DNA of 64,000 nt from NCBI RefSeq assembly GCF_902497875.1, contig NZ_CABVHY010000009.1:62001-126000 (forward strand). Direction: 5' to 3'. The position numbers and the translations under genes are program-made. This document shows positions 54,875 to 63,815 of the stretch, piece by piece. The notes beneath the pieces are model-generated. The model had not been told where the DNA came from and searched no databases. It saw only the letters and a list, made by a program, of their open reading frames with translations. The stretch's first letter is position 1; the number at the start of each line of letters is the position of its first letter. This DNA comes from Pseudomonas fluorescens (lineage in GTDB: Bacteria; Pseudomonadota; Gammaproteobacteria; Pseudomonadales; Pseudomonadaceae).

Positions 54875-55936
54875 TTAACGGCTAAACAACTCCAACTGCT
54901 CATGCCCGCCACTTAGATCCAGCAAACGCACGCCAATCCCCAATAACCGCACCGGTTTGCCACCTCGGTTAAATGCCTGGGTCAGCAGTTGTTGATACCC
55001 CTCCAGATCCCGTCCGGCCCCGGCCTGCTCCAGCGTGGTCTGGGTAAAGTCGTGGAACTTCACCTTGACGAATGGCTTGCCCGGCCGATAACTGCTGTCG
55101 ATCCTCGCCATGCGGCCGCTCAGGGTTTCCAGCAATTCGGGTAACTTTTCCAGGCAACTGGCCAGATCCGGCAGGTCCACATCGTAAGTATTCTCGACAC
55201 TGACCGACTGCCGCCGGTTGTCGTTCTGCACCAGCCGGTCATCGATCCCACGCGCCAGACCCCAAAGCCGTTCGCCGAAGCTGCCGAATTCCTTCACCAG
55301 CGCCAACTTGCTCCAGTCCCGCAGGTCCAGGCAACTGACGATACCCAGTCGGCCCAATTTGTCCGCTGTGACCTTCCCCACCCCGTGCAGCTTGCTGACC
55401 GGCAGCGCGGAGACAAAATCCTCGACCTGATCCGGGGTAATCACGAACAGGCCATTGGGTTTTTTCCAGTCACTGGCAATTTTCGCCAGAAACTTGTTCG
55501 GCGCCACGCCGGCCGAGACTGTGATATGCAACTGATTGGACACTCGCCTGCGGATGTCTTGAGCGATGCGCGTGCCACTGCCGGCAAAATGCGGGCTATC
55601 GGACACATCGAGATAGGCCTCATCCAGCGACAACGGCTCAATCAGGTCGGTGTAATCGCGAAAAATCGTCTGGATCTCTTTCGAGGCTTCCTTGTAGGCA
55701 TCCATGCGCGGTTTGACGATTACCAGGTCCGGACACAACTTCAAGGCATGCCGCGAAGACATGGCCGAACGCACCCCATAGGCCCGCGCCTCATAGTTAC
55801 AGGTGGCGATCACTCCACGCCGCTCCGCCGACCCGCCAACCGCCAGTGGTTTACCGGCCAGATTCGGGTCGTCACGCATCTCGATAGCGGCATAGAAACA
55901 GTCACAGTCGACGTGGATGATTTTGCGCTGCGTCAT
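54875..55936 (-). CDS. dinB: DNA polymerase IV (DinB), Y-family
   Basis: A 353-residue translesion polymerase. The catalytic aspartate is Asp10 in KIIHVDCDCFYAAIEMRDD and the other metal ligands are Asp105-Glu106 in EPLSLDEAYLDVSD. The little-finger domain follows. The end (EQLELFSR) has the QLxLF beta-clamp binding motif. The ATG at 55936 fits the family start; the frame extends 27 codons further upstream but that part lacks similarity and overlaps the LexA-like site. No strong ribosome site is seen. Confidence 0.95.
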   Translation of the reverse strand: MTQRKIIHVDCDCFYAAIEMRDDPNLAGKPLAVGGSAERRGVIATCNYEARAYGVRSAMSSRHALKLCPDLVIVKPRMDAYKEASKEIQTIFRDYTDLIEPLSLDEAYLDVSDSPHFAGSGTRIAQDIRRRVSNQLHITVSAGVAPNKFLAKIASDWKKPNGLFVITPDQVEDFVSALPVSKLHGVGKVTADKLGRLGIVSCLDLRDWSKLALVKEFGSFGERLWGLARGIDDRLVQNDNRRQSVSVENTYDVDLPDLASCLEKLPELLETLSGRMARIDSSYRPGKPFVKVKFHDFTQTTLEQAGAGRDLEGYQQLLTQAFNRGGKPVRLLGIGVRLLDLSGGHEQLELFSR

Positions 55937-56004
55937 ATAAAGGCGGTGTTCGTTGAGGACAAAAGAGATCAAGATGAAACTGATCGGCAGTATCTCACCG
56001 GCAC

Positions 56005-56020
56005 CTGTATATAGCACCAG
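56005..56020 (-). promoter_or_regulatory. LexA-like (SOS) box upstream of dinB
   Basis: On the minus strand CTGGTGCTATATACAG has the LexA form CTG-N10-CAG, with a perfect right half (TATATACAG) and a weaker left half. It lies about 70 bases upstream of the dinB start. Pseudomonas dinB is in the SOS regulon, which supports the assignment. Confidence 0.65.
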
Positions 56021-56196
56021 TACTTTGAATCTTCGCCTGTCTACGTAGGAAAAAATCCAAATGGATTCGTTTTATCAATCAGGACAGGCGGTCCAATAGA
56101 GCTGGAAGCCTTGCGCAGCAAGCCTCAGGGGCATGTCGCTCTGTCCTTGTGACACGCTAAGCGATTGAACATGAACAGGTTTTTAGCAGATTTAGA

Positions 56197-56224
56197 TTGA
56201 CAGGCCGGCGATCCTCTGTAGAAT
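56197..56224 (+). promoter_or_regulatory. Promoter of the first initiator tRNA gene
   Basis: TTGACA, 16 bases, TAGAAT: close to the sigma-70 consensus, ending 13 bases before the tRNA. The 250-base gap upstream toward dinB holds no gene. Confidence 0.85.
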
Positions 56225-56237
56225 GCCGACACACAGA

Positions 56238-56314
<77 letters not shown>

Positions 56315-56320
56315 AACATC

Positions 56321-56352
56321 AAAAAAGGCTACTCGAAAGAGTGGCCTTTTTT
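56321..56352 (+). terminator. Terminator of the first tRNA-fMet gene
   Basis: AAAAAAGGCTACTC, loop GAAA, GAGTGGCCTTTTTT. Begins 7 bases after the tRNA. Confidence 0.93.
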
Positions 56353-56466
56353 GTGCGCGTGTCTTTTTACCCCTCCCGCGCTGCTCTGCCAAAAACCGCA
56401 GGATTCCGGACCTCTGGCACTTAACCCGGACCCGGATTGGCTTATTACCCTGATGACCATTAACGG

Positions 56467-56494
56467 TTGACACTCAAGCGATCGCCTGTAGAAT
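56467..56494 (+). promoter_or_regulatory. Promoter of the second initiator tRNA gene
   Basis: TTGACA, 16 bases, TAGAAT, the same as for the first copy. The bases between the two boxes differ from copy one except for the last few, so the two promoters are not just copied whole. Confidence 0.85.
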
Positions 56495-56507
56495 GCCGCC
56501 ACACAGA

Positions 56508-56584
<77 letters not shown>

Positions 56585-56590
56585 AACATC

Positions 56591-56622
56591 AAAAAAGGCT
56601 ACTCGAAAGAGTGGCCTTTTTT
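56591..56622 (+). terminator. Terminator of the second tRNA-fMet gene
   Basis: Same stem-loop as at 56321: AAAAAAGGCTACTC, GAAA, GAGTGGCCTTTTTT. Confidence 0.93.
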
Positions 56623-56742
56623 GTGTCTGTCGAAAAACCCTGTGCAACAGGACGCGTTAACATTTTGAAATTATTTTTCCTTGGGGATTGGTAACTTGGC
56701 TGGATACCCCCATCCTGTCGCGCACAATCCAAGAGGTGATTG

Positions 56743-59385
56743 ATGCGCACCAACTCGTCTGATCCACAAGACACCGTCACAGCGACCCAACCGATCCCGG
56801 CCACTCGCCTGCGCTGGCTCGATCTGTTGAGCAAATATCGCCAGCCCATGGGGTTGGCGGTCACTCTGTTGTTATTCGTTATTGCACTGATTGCCTGTCG
56901 CCACCTGCTGAGCGATCTCGATCTGAATGCCCTGCACGACTCCATCCTTGAAGTGCCAAAACCGGCCTTGCTTGGGGCAGTGATGGCAACCGTGGTCGGC
57001 TTCATCATCATGTTGGGCTACGAATGGTCGGCCAGCCGCTATGCCGGGGTGAAGTTGTCGCCGCGCATCCTGGCCCTCGGAGGATTCAGCGCCTTTGCGA
57101 TCGGCAATGCCGTCGGCCTTTCGTTGCTGTCCGGCGGCTCGGTGCGTTACCGCTTATATGCGCGCTTTGGTGTGGGGGCCTCTGAAGTCGCCTACATGAC
57201 CCTGTTTGCCAGCCTGTCGCTGGGTTGCGCACTGCCACCGCTGGCCGCCCTGGCCACACTCAGCGAGCTGCCAGCCGCCTCTGCCGCGCTGCGCCTGCCC
57301 GAACCTCTGCTAGGCGCGATCGCCATTGCGGTGCTGCTCCTTGGCGCGGTGTTGGCGATCGGCATCTACCGCCGTCGCCTGCCCGATCAACCACTGGCGG
57401 ACAACCTGCTGATTCGTATCGGCCGCCGGACCCTGCGCCTGCCCGGGCGCCGCTTGACCTTCCTGCAACTGATTATCACCGCGCTGGATGTGGCCGCCGC
57501 GGCTACCGTGCTCTATCTATTGCTACCCGAGGCCCCGCCCTTCGGCGCTTTTCTGCTGGTGTACCTGCTGGCGCTGGCCGCTGGCGTACTGAGCCATGTA
57601 CCTGGCGGCGTCGGGGTGTTCGAGGCCGTTCTGCTGGCAGCCTTCGCTGACACACTGGGCGCGGCCCCACTGGCCGCGGCCTTGCTGCTGTATCGGCTGA
57701 TCTACGTGGTCCTGCCGTTGCTGGTGGCCTGCCTGCTACTACTGATCAGCGAAGCCCGACGCCTGTTCCAGTCTCGCCAATCGCTACGGGCAGCCTCGGG
57801 CCTGGCCGCCCCGATCCTCGCGGTGCTGGTGTTCCTGTCCGGCGTGGTGCTGTTGTTTTCCGGCGCCACTCCAGAAATTGACACCCGCCTGGAGCACATC
57901 GGTTTTCTAATCCCCCACCGCCTGGTCGACGCCTCGCACTTTGGGGCCAGCCTGATTGGCGTGCTCTGCCTGTTGCTCGCCCAGGGATTGCGCCGGCGGC
58001 TTTCGGCGGCCTGGATGCTGACCACCATTCTGCTGCTGATGGGCGCCCTGCTCTCCCTGCTCAAGGGTTTCGACTGGGAAGAAGCCAGCCTGTTGACCCT
58101 GACTGCCTGCCTGTTGGCAGTATTCCGGGACTCGTTCTATCGACCCAGTCGACTGACCGAACTGCCGTTCTCGCCGCTGTATCTGGTGGCCAGCGTCTGC
58201 GTACTGGGGGCTTCGATCTGGTTGCTGCTGTTCGCTTACCAGGATGTGCCCTACAGCCGGGAGCTCTGGTGGCAGTTCACCCTCGACGCCGATGCGCCGC
58301 GCGGATTGCGCTCGCTACTCGGCGCCGCGGTATTGCTGGTGGTAGTGTCGCTGACCTGGCTGCTACGTACCGCGCGCCCGGTGATCCACCTGCCCACCGC
58401 TGAAGAAATGGACAAGGCAGTAAAAATCCTCATGGCCTCGGCCCAGCCGGACGGCGGCCTGGCCCTGACCGGTGACAAGGCGTTGCTGTTTCATCCCAAC
58501 GACGATGCGTTCCTGATGTACGCTCGCCGCGGCCGCAGCCTGGTAGCGCTGTACGACCCGATCGGCCCGCCCCGGCAGCGCGCAGAGATGATCTGGCAGT
58601 TCCGCGACCTGTGCGACATCCACCACGCCCGACCGGTGTTCTATCAGGTGCGTGCCGAGAACCTGCCGTACTACATGGACATCGGCCTGACGGCGATCAA
58701 ACTCGGCGAAGAAGCCCGGGTCGATCTGCTGCGCTTTGATCTCGAGGCCAAAGGCAAAGAGATGAAAGACCTGCGCTACACCTGGAATCGCGGCACCCGC
58801 GACGGCCTGGCGCTGGAGATCCTTGATCCGGGTCAAGCGCCGATGGATGAACTGAAAGTCATCTCCGATGCCTGGCTGACCGGCAAGAATGTGCGCGAGA
58901 AAGGCTTCTCCCTCGGCCGCTTCAGCGATGATTACATGAAGCACTTTCGCGTCGCGATCATCCGTTTTGAAGGGCGTCCGGTGGCCTTTGCCAACCTGCT
59001 CGAGACCTACAGCCATGACCTGGCCAGCCTCGACTTGATGCGCGCCCATCCTGAAGCGCCCAAGCTGACCATGGAATTCATGATGGTCGGCCTGATTCAA
59101 CATTATAAAAAACACGGATATGCACGTTTCAGCCTGGGCATGGTGCCGTTGTCGGGGTTACAACCCCGTCGCGGCGCGCCACTGACCCAGCGCCTCGGCT
59201 CGATGGTGTTCCGTCGTGGCGAGCAACTCTACAACTTCCAGGGATTGCGCCGCTTCAAAGACAAGTTCCAGCCTGACTGGGAACCCCGTTACATGGCCGT
59301 GCCCGCCGGACTCGATCCGCTGGTGGCACTGGCCGATACCGCCGCCCTGATTGCGGGCGGCTTGACTGGATTGGTGAAACGCTGA
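56743..59385 (+). CDS. mprF: Aminoacyl-phosphatidylglycerol synthase/flippase MprF
   Basis: An 880-residue membrane protein that transfers an amino acid from its tRNA to phosphatidylglycerol and flips it to the outer leaflet, making the membrane less negative. The N-terminal half has about 14 helices (flippase); YLLALAAGVLSHVPGGVGVF is a conserved part. The C-terminal soluble domain (from about 560) has the LysPG synthase fold: LTGDKALLFHPNDDAFLMYA, VALYDPIGPPRQ, MEFMMVGLIQHYKKHGYARF, and SLGMVPLSGLQPRRGAPL. In P. aeruginosa the homolog (PA0920) makes alanyl-PG. GAGGTGA lies before the ATG at 56743. The stop overlaps the next start by one base. Confidence 0.94.
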   Translation: MRTNSSDPQDTVTATQPIPATRLRWLDLLSKYRQPMGLAVTLLLFVIALIACRHLLSDLDLNALHDSILEVPKPALLGAVMATVVGFIIMLGYEWSASRYAGVKLSPRILALGGFSAFAIGNAVGLSLLSGGSVRYRLYARFGVGASEVAYMTLFASLSLGCALPPLAALATLSELPAASAALRLPEPLLGAIAIAVLLLGAVLAIGIYRRRLPDQPLADNLLIRIGRRTLRLPGRRLTFLQLIITALDVAAAATVLYLLLPEAPPFGAFLLVYLLALAAGVLSHVPGGVGVFEAVLLAAFADTLGAAPLAAALLLYRLIYVVLPLLVACLLLLISEARRLFQSRQSLRAASGLAAPILAVLVFLSGVVLLFSGATPEIDTRLEHIGFLIPHRLVDASHFGASLIGVLCLLLAQGLRRRLSAAWMLTTILLLMGALLSLLKGFDWEEASLLTLTACLLAVFRDSFYRPSRLTELPFSPLYLVASVCVLGASIWLLLFAYQDVPYSRELWWQFTLDADAPRGLRSLLGAAVLLVVVSLTWLLRTARPVIHLPTAEEMDKAVKILMASAQPDGGLALTGDKALLFHPNDDAFLMYARRGRSLVALYDPIGPPRQRAEMIWQFRDLCDIHHARPVFYQVRAENLPYYMDIGLTAIKLGEEARVDLLRFDLEAKGKEMKDLRYTWNRGTRDGLALEILDPGQAPMDELKVISDAWLTGKNVREKGFSLGRFSDDYMKHFRVAIIRFEGRPVAFANLLETYSHDLASLDLMRAHPEAPKLTMEFMMVGLIQHYKKHGYARFSLGMVPLSGLQPRRGAPLTQRLGSMVFRRGEQLYNFQGLRRFKDKFQPDWEPRYMAVPAGLDPLVALADTAALIAGGLTGLVKR

Positions 59386-60680
59386 TGATTCAACGCTCCT
59401 GGCGGTATTTACTGGCCACTCTGGTGGTGCTTGCCCTGATTCTCGGTGGTGGCTATTGGTTCTGGAACCGCCCGGCACCGGAACCGACGCTTGAACACCT
59501 GACACCGGCCGATGGTTCGACCATGACCCGCGTCACCCCTGGCAGCGCAGCCCGCGCCCAAGTGGTGGTAGCCGTGACCGATGAGCAAAAGCTCAACAAC
59601 CAACAACTGCTGACCCTGAGCCGTGGCGGTGCAGCGCAGATCGTTCAAGTGATCCTGCCCAAGGATTGCGTGCTGCAAGGTCGCGCATTGCAATCGGCCC
59701 TGAAACAACTCAAAGGTCCGGCCACCCTGGTCAGCGGCATCGGTCCCGGGGCTGTCCTGGCTTGGCGCTGGCTGGCCGAGCAAAAAGATGACAAGGCCCG
59801 GGCCATCTCGGTGGATCTGGCCCTGGAAAAACCCGGTTGCACTCATCTGCTGCCAAAAACCGCGGCCCACGGTCACTGGCTGGTGGCCTGGAACGACAAC
59901 CCCGACGACACCAGTGCCGGCTTCGTGCGGGATCAAGCCAACGCCGAAACCAGCATCAGCGACTACGACATCAATCTGCCGCAAGTGCTGAACAATGAGC
60001 TGCGCAAAATCCTCATGGGCTCGGACAAGGGCAATGGCGGCCTGAACATCCCGGTGGTCGAAGTACCGGCCGGCCAGGCCAAGGACACCGTGACCCTGTT
60101 CCTCTCCGGTGACGGCGGCTGGCGCGACCTGGACCGCAACGTAGCCGGCGAAATGGCCAAGATCGGCTACCCGGTGGTCGGCATCGACACCCTGCGCTAC
60201 TACTGGCAGCACAAGAGCCCGGAACAAAGCGCCACCGACCTCAGCGAACTGATGCAGCACTACCGGCAGAAATGGGGCACCAAACGCTTCGTGCTGACGG
60301 GCTACTCCTTCGGTGCCGACGTGCTGCCAGCCATCTACAACCGCCTGCCTGAAGCCGAACAGCAGCGGGTCGACGCCATTATCCTGCTGGCGTTCGCCCG
60401 CACCGGCAGCTTCGAAATCGAAGTCGAAGGCTGGCTAGGCAACGCCGGCAAGGAAGCCGCCACCGGCCCGGAAATGGCCAAACTGCCAGCGGACAAAGTG
60501 CTGTGCATCTATGGCGAAGAAGAAGTCGACGAAAGCGGCTGCACCGAAAAGACCGCCGTTGGTGAAGCCATGAAACTGCCTGGCGGCCACCACTTCGACG
60601 AGAACTACCCGGCCCTGGCTCAGCGCCTGGTCGATGCGATCGAGAAGCGCCAGGGCAAGACCCGGGTCGCCGAAGAGTGA
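59385..60680 (+). CDS. virJ: AcvB/VirJ-family lipase, probable aminoacyl-phosphatidylglycerol hydrolase
   Basis: A 431-residue exported protein with an N-terminal signal or anchor (YLLATLVVLALILGGGYWFW). The C-terminal part (about 230-431) is an alpha/beta hydrolase: VTLFLSGDGGWRDLDRNVAG is the VirJ start and RFVLTGYSFGADVLPAIYNR holds the nucleophile serine (GYSFG). In P. aeruginosa the corresponding gene (PA0919) follows mprF and removes the alanine from alanyl-PG in the periplasm, so synthesis and breakdown are encoded together. Its ATG overlaps the mprF stop by one base, meaning coupled translation. Confidence 0.88.
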   Translation: MIQRSWRYLLATLVVLALILGGGYWFWNRPAPEPTLEHLTPADGSTMTRVTPGSAARAQVVVAVTDEQKLNNQQLLTLSRGGAAQIVQVILPKDCVLQGRALQSALKQLKGPATLVSGIGPGAVLAWRWLAEQKDDKARAISVDLALEKPGCTHLLPKTAAHGHWLVAWNDNPDDTSAGFVRDQANAETSISDYDINLPQVLNNELRKILMGSDKGNGGLNIPVVEVPAGQAKDTVTLFLSGDGGWRDLDRNVAGEMAKIGYPVVGIDTLRYYWQHKSPEQSATDLSELMQHYRQKWGTKRFVLTGYSFGADVLPAIYNRLPEAEQQRVDAIILLAFARTGSFEIEVEGWLGNAGKEAATGPEMAKLPADKVLCIYGEEEVDESGCTEKTAVGEAMKLPGGHHFDENYPALAQRLVDAIEKRQGKTRVAEE

Positions 60681-60698
60681 TCTGAGCACCGCCCACGA

Positions 60699-60737
60699 AA
60701 AAGCCCCCGCTGCCGCAAGGCAACGGGGGCTTTCTTT
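60699..60737. terminator. Terminator after mprF-virJ
   Basis: AAAGCCCCCG and CGGGGGCTTT pair around a loop with inner TGCC..GGCA pairing, followed by CTTTG. It also lies at the 3' end of the toxin gene on the other strand. Confidence 0.9.
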
Positions 60738-60739
60738 GT

Positions 60740-61027
60740 TTAGAGTCGACGCTCGGCCGCGTCGTAAACCTCTTTGTCACGTCTGGCGCCGACGGCCACA
60801 ATCAATACCTGAATGGCCTTCCCGTCGACACGATAAACGATCCGCGTATCACCCGTTCGAATCCTGCGACATCCCGCCAGACTGGCGCGCAAAGGCTTGC
60901 CACTTTTGTCAGGCTCACCGTTGATGATTCGCTCCTCGATTACATCGAGGATTCGGTTCGCCGCTGCAGCTCCAAGCTGATCCAGATCATCGCGGACTTC
61001 CGGATGATATAAAACTCCCCAAACCAT
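60740..61027 (-). CDS. RelE/ParE-family toxin
   Basis: A 95-residue protein of the RelE/ParE type II toxin family. It starts MVWGVLYHPEVRDDLDQLGA and has LRASLAGCRRIRTGDTRIVY, the strand-turn-strand part carrying the basic residues, and IQVLIVAVGARRDKEVYDAA at the end, a pattern close to RelE. RelE-like members cut mRNA in the ribosome; ParE-like ones attack gyrase; the sequence does not settle which. It follows the antitoxin gene by 11 bases on the same strand, with AGGGA before the ATG. Confidence 0.85.
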   Translation of the reverse strand: MVWGVLYHPEVRDDLDQLGAAAANRILDVIEERIINGEPDKSGKPLRASLAGCRRIRTGDTRIVYRVDGKAIQVLIVAVGARRDKEVYDAAERRL

Positions 61028-61038
61028 CCGACTTCCCT

Positions 61039-61329
61039 TCAATCGTTATTGGCGTACCTTGCCCGCATATCATCGTGGGAGATTGCCTGAGCTTGATCAA
61101 AACCAATCAGGCGCTCTCGGGCGGTTGCTTCAACCCGAAGATTTTCAAGCTCATCCAGCATTTCCTGAAAGGCATCCACGTTGATAATGACCGCTGCTGG
61201 CTCATTGTCCTTGAAAATCACCAGGCGCTCAGTCGACCGGCTGGATACCTCTTTGAGCTTCGCACTGAAGCTCCTGACCATGGCAGTGACCGATACTGCC
61301 TGATCGGCACGCTCTAATAATGCAGTCAT
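61039..61329 (-). CDS. Phd/YefM-family antitoxin
   Basis: A 96-residue protein starting MTALLERADQAVSVTAMVRS, followed by the conserved Phd/YefM fold (FSAKLKEVSSRSTERLVIFK, DNEPAAVIINVDAFQEMLDE). The last part is helical and acidic, the usual toxin-neutralising tail. GAGGTGG precedes the ATG at 61329. It is the first gene of the toxin-antitoxin pair and probably represses it together with the toxin at the repeats upstream. Confidence 0.87.
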   Translation of the reverse strand: MTALLERADQAVSVTAMVRSFSAKLKEVSSRSTERLVIFKDNEPAAVIINVDAFQEMLDELENLRVEATARERLIGFDQAQAISHDDMRARYANND

Positions 61330-61350
61330 GTCCCACCTCTCAGCGCATAC

Positions 61351-61383
61351 ATACGCATATCTTTGTACGCATCTTAATGCGTA
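61351..61383 (-). promoter_or_regulatory. Probable operator of the toxin-antitoxin pair
   Basis: TACGCAT at 61366-61372 and ATGCGTA at 61377-61383 form a perfect 7-bp inverted repeat with a CTTA spacer; a further ATACGCAT lies at 61351-61358. They lie 22-54 bases upstream of the antitoxin start, where autorepressed TA modules bind their own complex. The rest of the 313-base gap up to kup holds a REPIN and no gene. Confidence 0.6.
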
Positions 61384-61527
61384 AAATATTACGCTACTTG
61401 GAACACAAAGCAACATGAATAAACACCCGACCTGGAGTAGCTCGCGGGCTTGTCCCAATGCCGGTCAGTTAAGAAATGCACAGCACTTCGGCGTAAAGTG
61501 GGAACCTTCAGCAGGTGCGGGATCGCC

Positions 61528-61628
61528 AAGATCGCAGCCTGCGGCAGCTCCTGCACCAGCTCCCTACACCCACAAATCATCAGGTGTATGCAAAATCTGT
61601 AGGAGCTGCCGCAGGCTGCGATCTTTTG
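61528..61628. repeat. REPIN, family A
   Basis: Arms at about 61528-61552 and 61599-61628 (GATCGCAGCCTGCGGCAGCT and complement), between the TA pair and the kup 3' end. Confidence 0.92.
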
Positions 61629-61642
61629 AGGGCGCAGGGTGC

Positions 61643-63544
61643 TTATATTTCTACCTGAGTACCCAGTTCGATCACTCGGTTGAGCGGCAGGTTGAAGAAC
61701 CGCAGGTTACCGTTGGCGTTCTGCAACATAAAGGCGAACAGCGCTGCGCGCCAGCGCGCCATGCCCACCAGTCTGGAGGTGATCACTGTCTCGCGGCTGA
61801 GGAAGTAGGTGGTGCGCATCGGACTGAAATCCAGCTCATCGAGATGGCAGAGCTTCAATGCCTGCGGCACATCCGGCTCATCGGTAAAACCGAAGTGCAG
61901 GATCACCCGGTAGAAGCCTTCACCATGGGACGCCACTTCAAAGCGCCGCTGCGCTGGAACCCGCGGGATATCCTCGTAGACCACCGTCAGCAACACCACT
62001 TGTTCGTGCAGCACCTGGTTATGCAACAGGTTGTGCAACAAGGCGTGGGGTACGGCATCCGGTCGCGCGGTGAGGAACACCGCCGTGCCCTGGACCCGAT
62101 GGGGTGGCTGCACTCCAATACTGCTGATGAAAATCGGCAGTGGCAACCCGCCTTCGTCGATACGCTCGACCAGCAGTTGCTTGCCGCGCTTCCAGGTGGT
62201 CATGAGCACGAACAGGACAATCCCCGCCAACACCGGAAAGGCCCCGCCCTGAAATATTTTCGGCACGTTGGCGGCGAAGAACAAGCCATCCACAAACAGG
62301 AAACCCAGCAACACCGGGACCGCCAGCACTGGCGGCCATTTCCACAACAGCAACATCACCGCCGAAACCAGGATCGTAGTCATCAGCATGGTGCCGGTCA
62401 CCGCCACGCCATAGGCCGACGCCAGCGCGCCCGAGGACTCGAAGCCCAGGACCAGCAGAATCACCCCGACCATCAGCGCCCAGTTCACCGCACCAATGTA
62501 GATCTGGCCCTGTTCGGCACTGGAGGTGTGCTGAATGCGCATCCGCGGAATGTAACCGAGCTGGATCGCTTGGCGGGTCAGGGAAAATGCCCCGGAGATC
62601 ACCGCCTGGGAAGCAATCACCGTCGCCAGGGTCGACAAACCCACCAGCGGGATCAACGCCCAGCTTGGCGCCAGCAGGTAGAAGGGGTTGCGCGCCGCTT
62701 CCGGGTCGCCCAACAGCAAAGCGCCCTGGCCGAAATAATTGAGCACCAGCGCTGGCAGCACCAGGATGAACCAGGCGCGGGCAATTGGTTTGCGACCGAA
62801 GTGGCCCATGTCGGCATACAGCGCCTCGGCACCGGTCAATGCCAGTACCACCGCGCCGAGAATCGCCACGCCCATGCCCGGATGCACAATAAAGAAGCGC
62901 ACACCCCAGACCGGGTTCATCGCCTTGAGCACTTCCGGGTGCTGGACGATGCCATAGACCCCCAGCGCACCCAGCACCAGAAACCAGGTGACCATCACCG
63001 GCCCGAACAGAATGCCGATGCGCGCCGTGCCATGGCGCTGAATCAGGAACAGCGCCACCAGTACGATTAGTGACAACGGCACGACCCAGTGATCAATGCC
63101 TTCGAATGCCAGCCCCAACCCTTCAATCGCTGAAAGGACCGAGATTGCCGGGGTGATCATGCTGTCGCCATAGAACAGCGCCGCACCGCACAAACCACAG
63201 ACCACCAGCAGGGTGCGCAGACGCGGGTGGTTCGTCGCAGCCCGCCGGGCCAGCGCCGTCAACGCCATGATGCCGCCCTCGCCCTGGTTGTCGGCGCGTA
63301 GCACGAACAGCATGTACTTGATCGAAACGACCCAGATCAACGACCAGAAAATCAGCGCCAGAATGCCCAGCACCCCATCATGGTTGACGGGCACACCATA
63401 GTCGCCGGAAAACACTTCTTTGAGGGTGTACAAGGGGCTGGTGCCGATATCGCCATAAACCACCCCGACTGCCGCCACCAGCATGCTCAAGGGTTTCGCC
63501 GCAGAATGCTCGCCGCCCGCAGCCTGACTACTTGCCTGACCCAT
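61643..63544 (-). CDS. kup: Potassium transporter Kup (TrkD)
   Basis: A 633-residue K+/H+ symporter of the KUP/HAK/KT family. The N-terminal signature is [20 protein letters not shown]; other marks are [20 protein letters not shown] and [13 protein letters not shown] segments around [14 protein letters not shown]. About 12 helices are followed by a cytoplasmic domain of 190 residues. It takes up potassium at low pH or high osmolarity. AGGAG precedes the ATG at 63544. Convergent with the TA pair at its 3' end. Confidence 0.95.
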   Translation of the reverse strand: MGQASSQAAGGEHSAAKPLSMLVAAVGVVYGDIGTSPLYTLKEVFSGDYGVPVNHDGVLGILALIFWSLIWVVSIKYMLFVLRADNQGEGGIMALTALARRAATNHPRLRTLLVVCGLCGAALFYGDSMITPAISVLSAIEGLGLAFEGIDHWVVPLSLIVLVALFLIQRHGTARIGILFGPVMVTWFLVLGALGVYGIVQHPEVLKAMNPVWGVRFFIVHPGMGVAILGAVVLALTGAEALYADMGHFGRKPIARAWFILVLPALVLNYFGQGALLLGDPEAARNPFYLLAPSWALIPLVGLSTLATVIASQAVISGAFSLTRQAIQLGYIPRMRIQHTSSAEQGQIYIGAVNWALMVGVILLVLGFESSGALASAYGVAVTGTMLMTTILVSAVMLLLWKWPPVLAVPVLLGFLFVDGLFFAANVPKIFQGGAFPVLAGIVLFVLMTTWKRGKQLLVERIDEGGLPLPIFISSIGVQPPHRVQGTAVFLTARPDAVPHALLHNLLHNQVLHEQVVLLTVVYEDIPRVPAQRRFEVASHGEGFYRVILHFGFTDEPDVPQALKLCHLDELDFSPMRTTYFLSRETVITSRLVGMARWRAALFAFMLQNANGNLRFFNLPLNRVIELGTQVEI

Positions 63545-63815
63545 CAACCACTCCTGTTACTCAGCTTCTTTGTAAGAAGCACGATGCTTTGTCGTGCAGC
63601 ATGCGCTGTTTTTCTTGCGGTTACAGGTTCGTAACAATTCATTTCAACGCAACGGCGCGAAGCATAGCGCAGCACTCGTCGCAATTCCCCGCATAAAGCT
63701 GGTCAAGTGCGCTGCCCATCGCTAGAATTGCGCACTTTTTGATCAGAGGCGCGTCAAGCGCCCATCCGTCGCCTTGCCACCCGCGGCTTGAGGCGTCACA
63801 AAACCGAGGTTAGCT

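Noticed and set aside
61415..63070. A 551-codon plus-strand frame over kup
   Set aside because: Runs through a REPIN and opposite kup; protein is His/Gln/Arg-rich with no domain.
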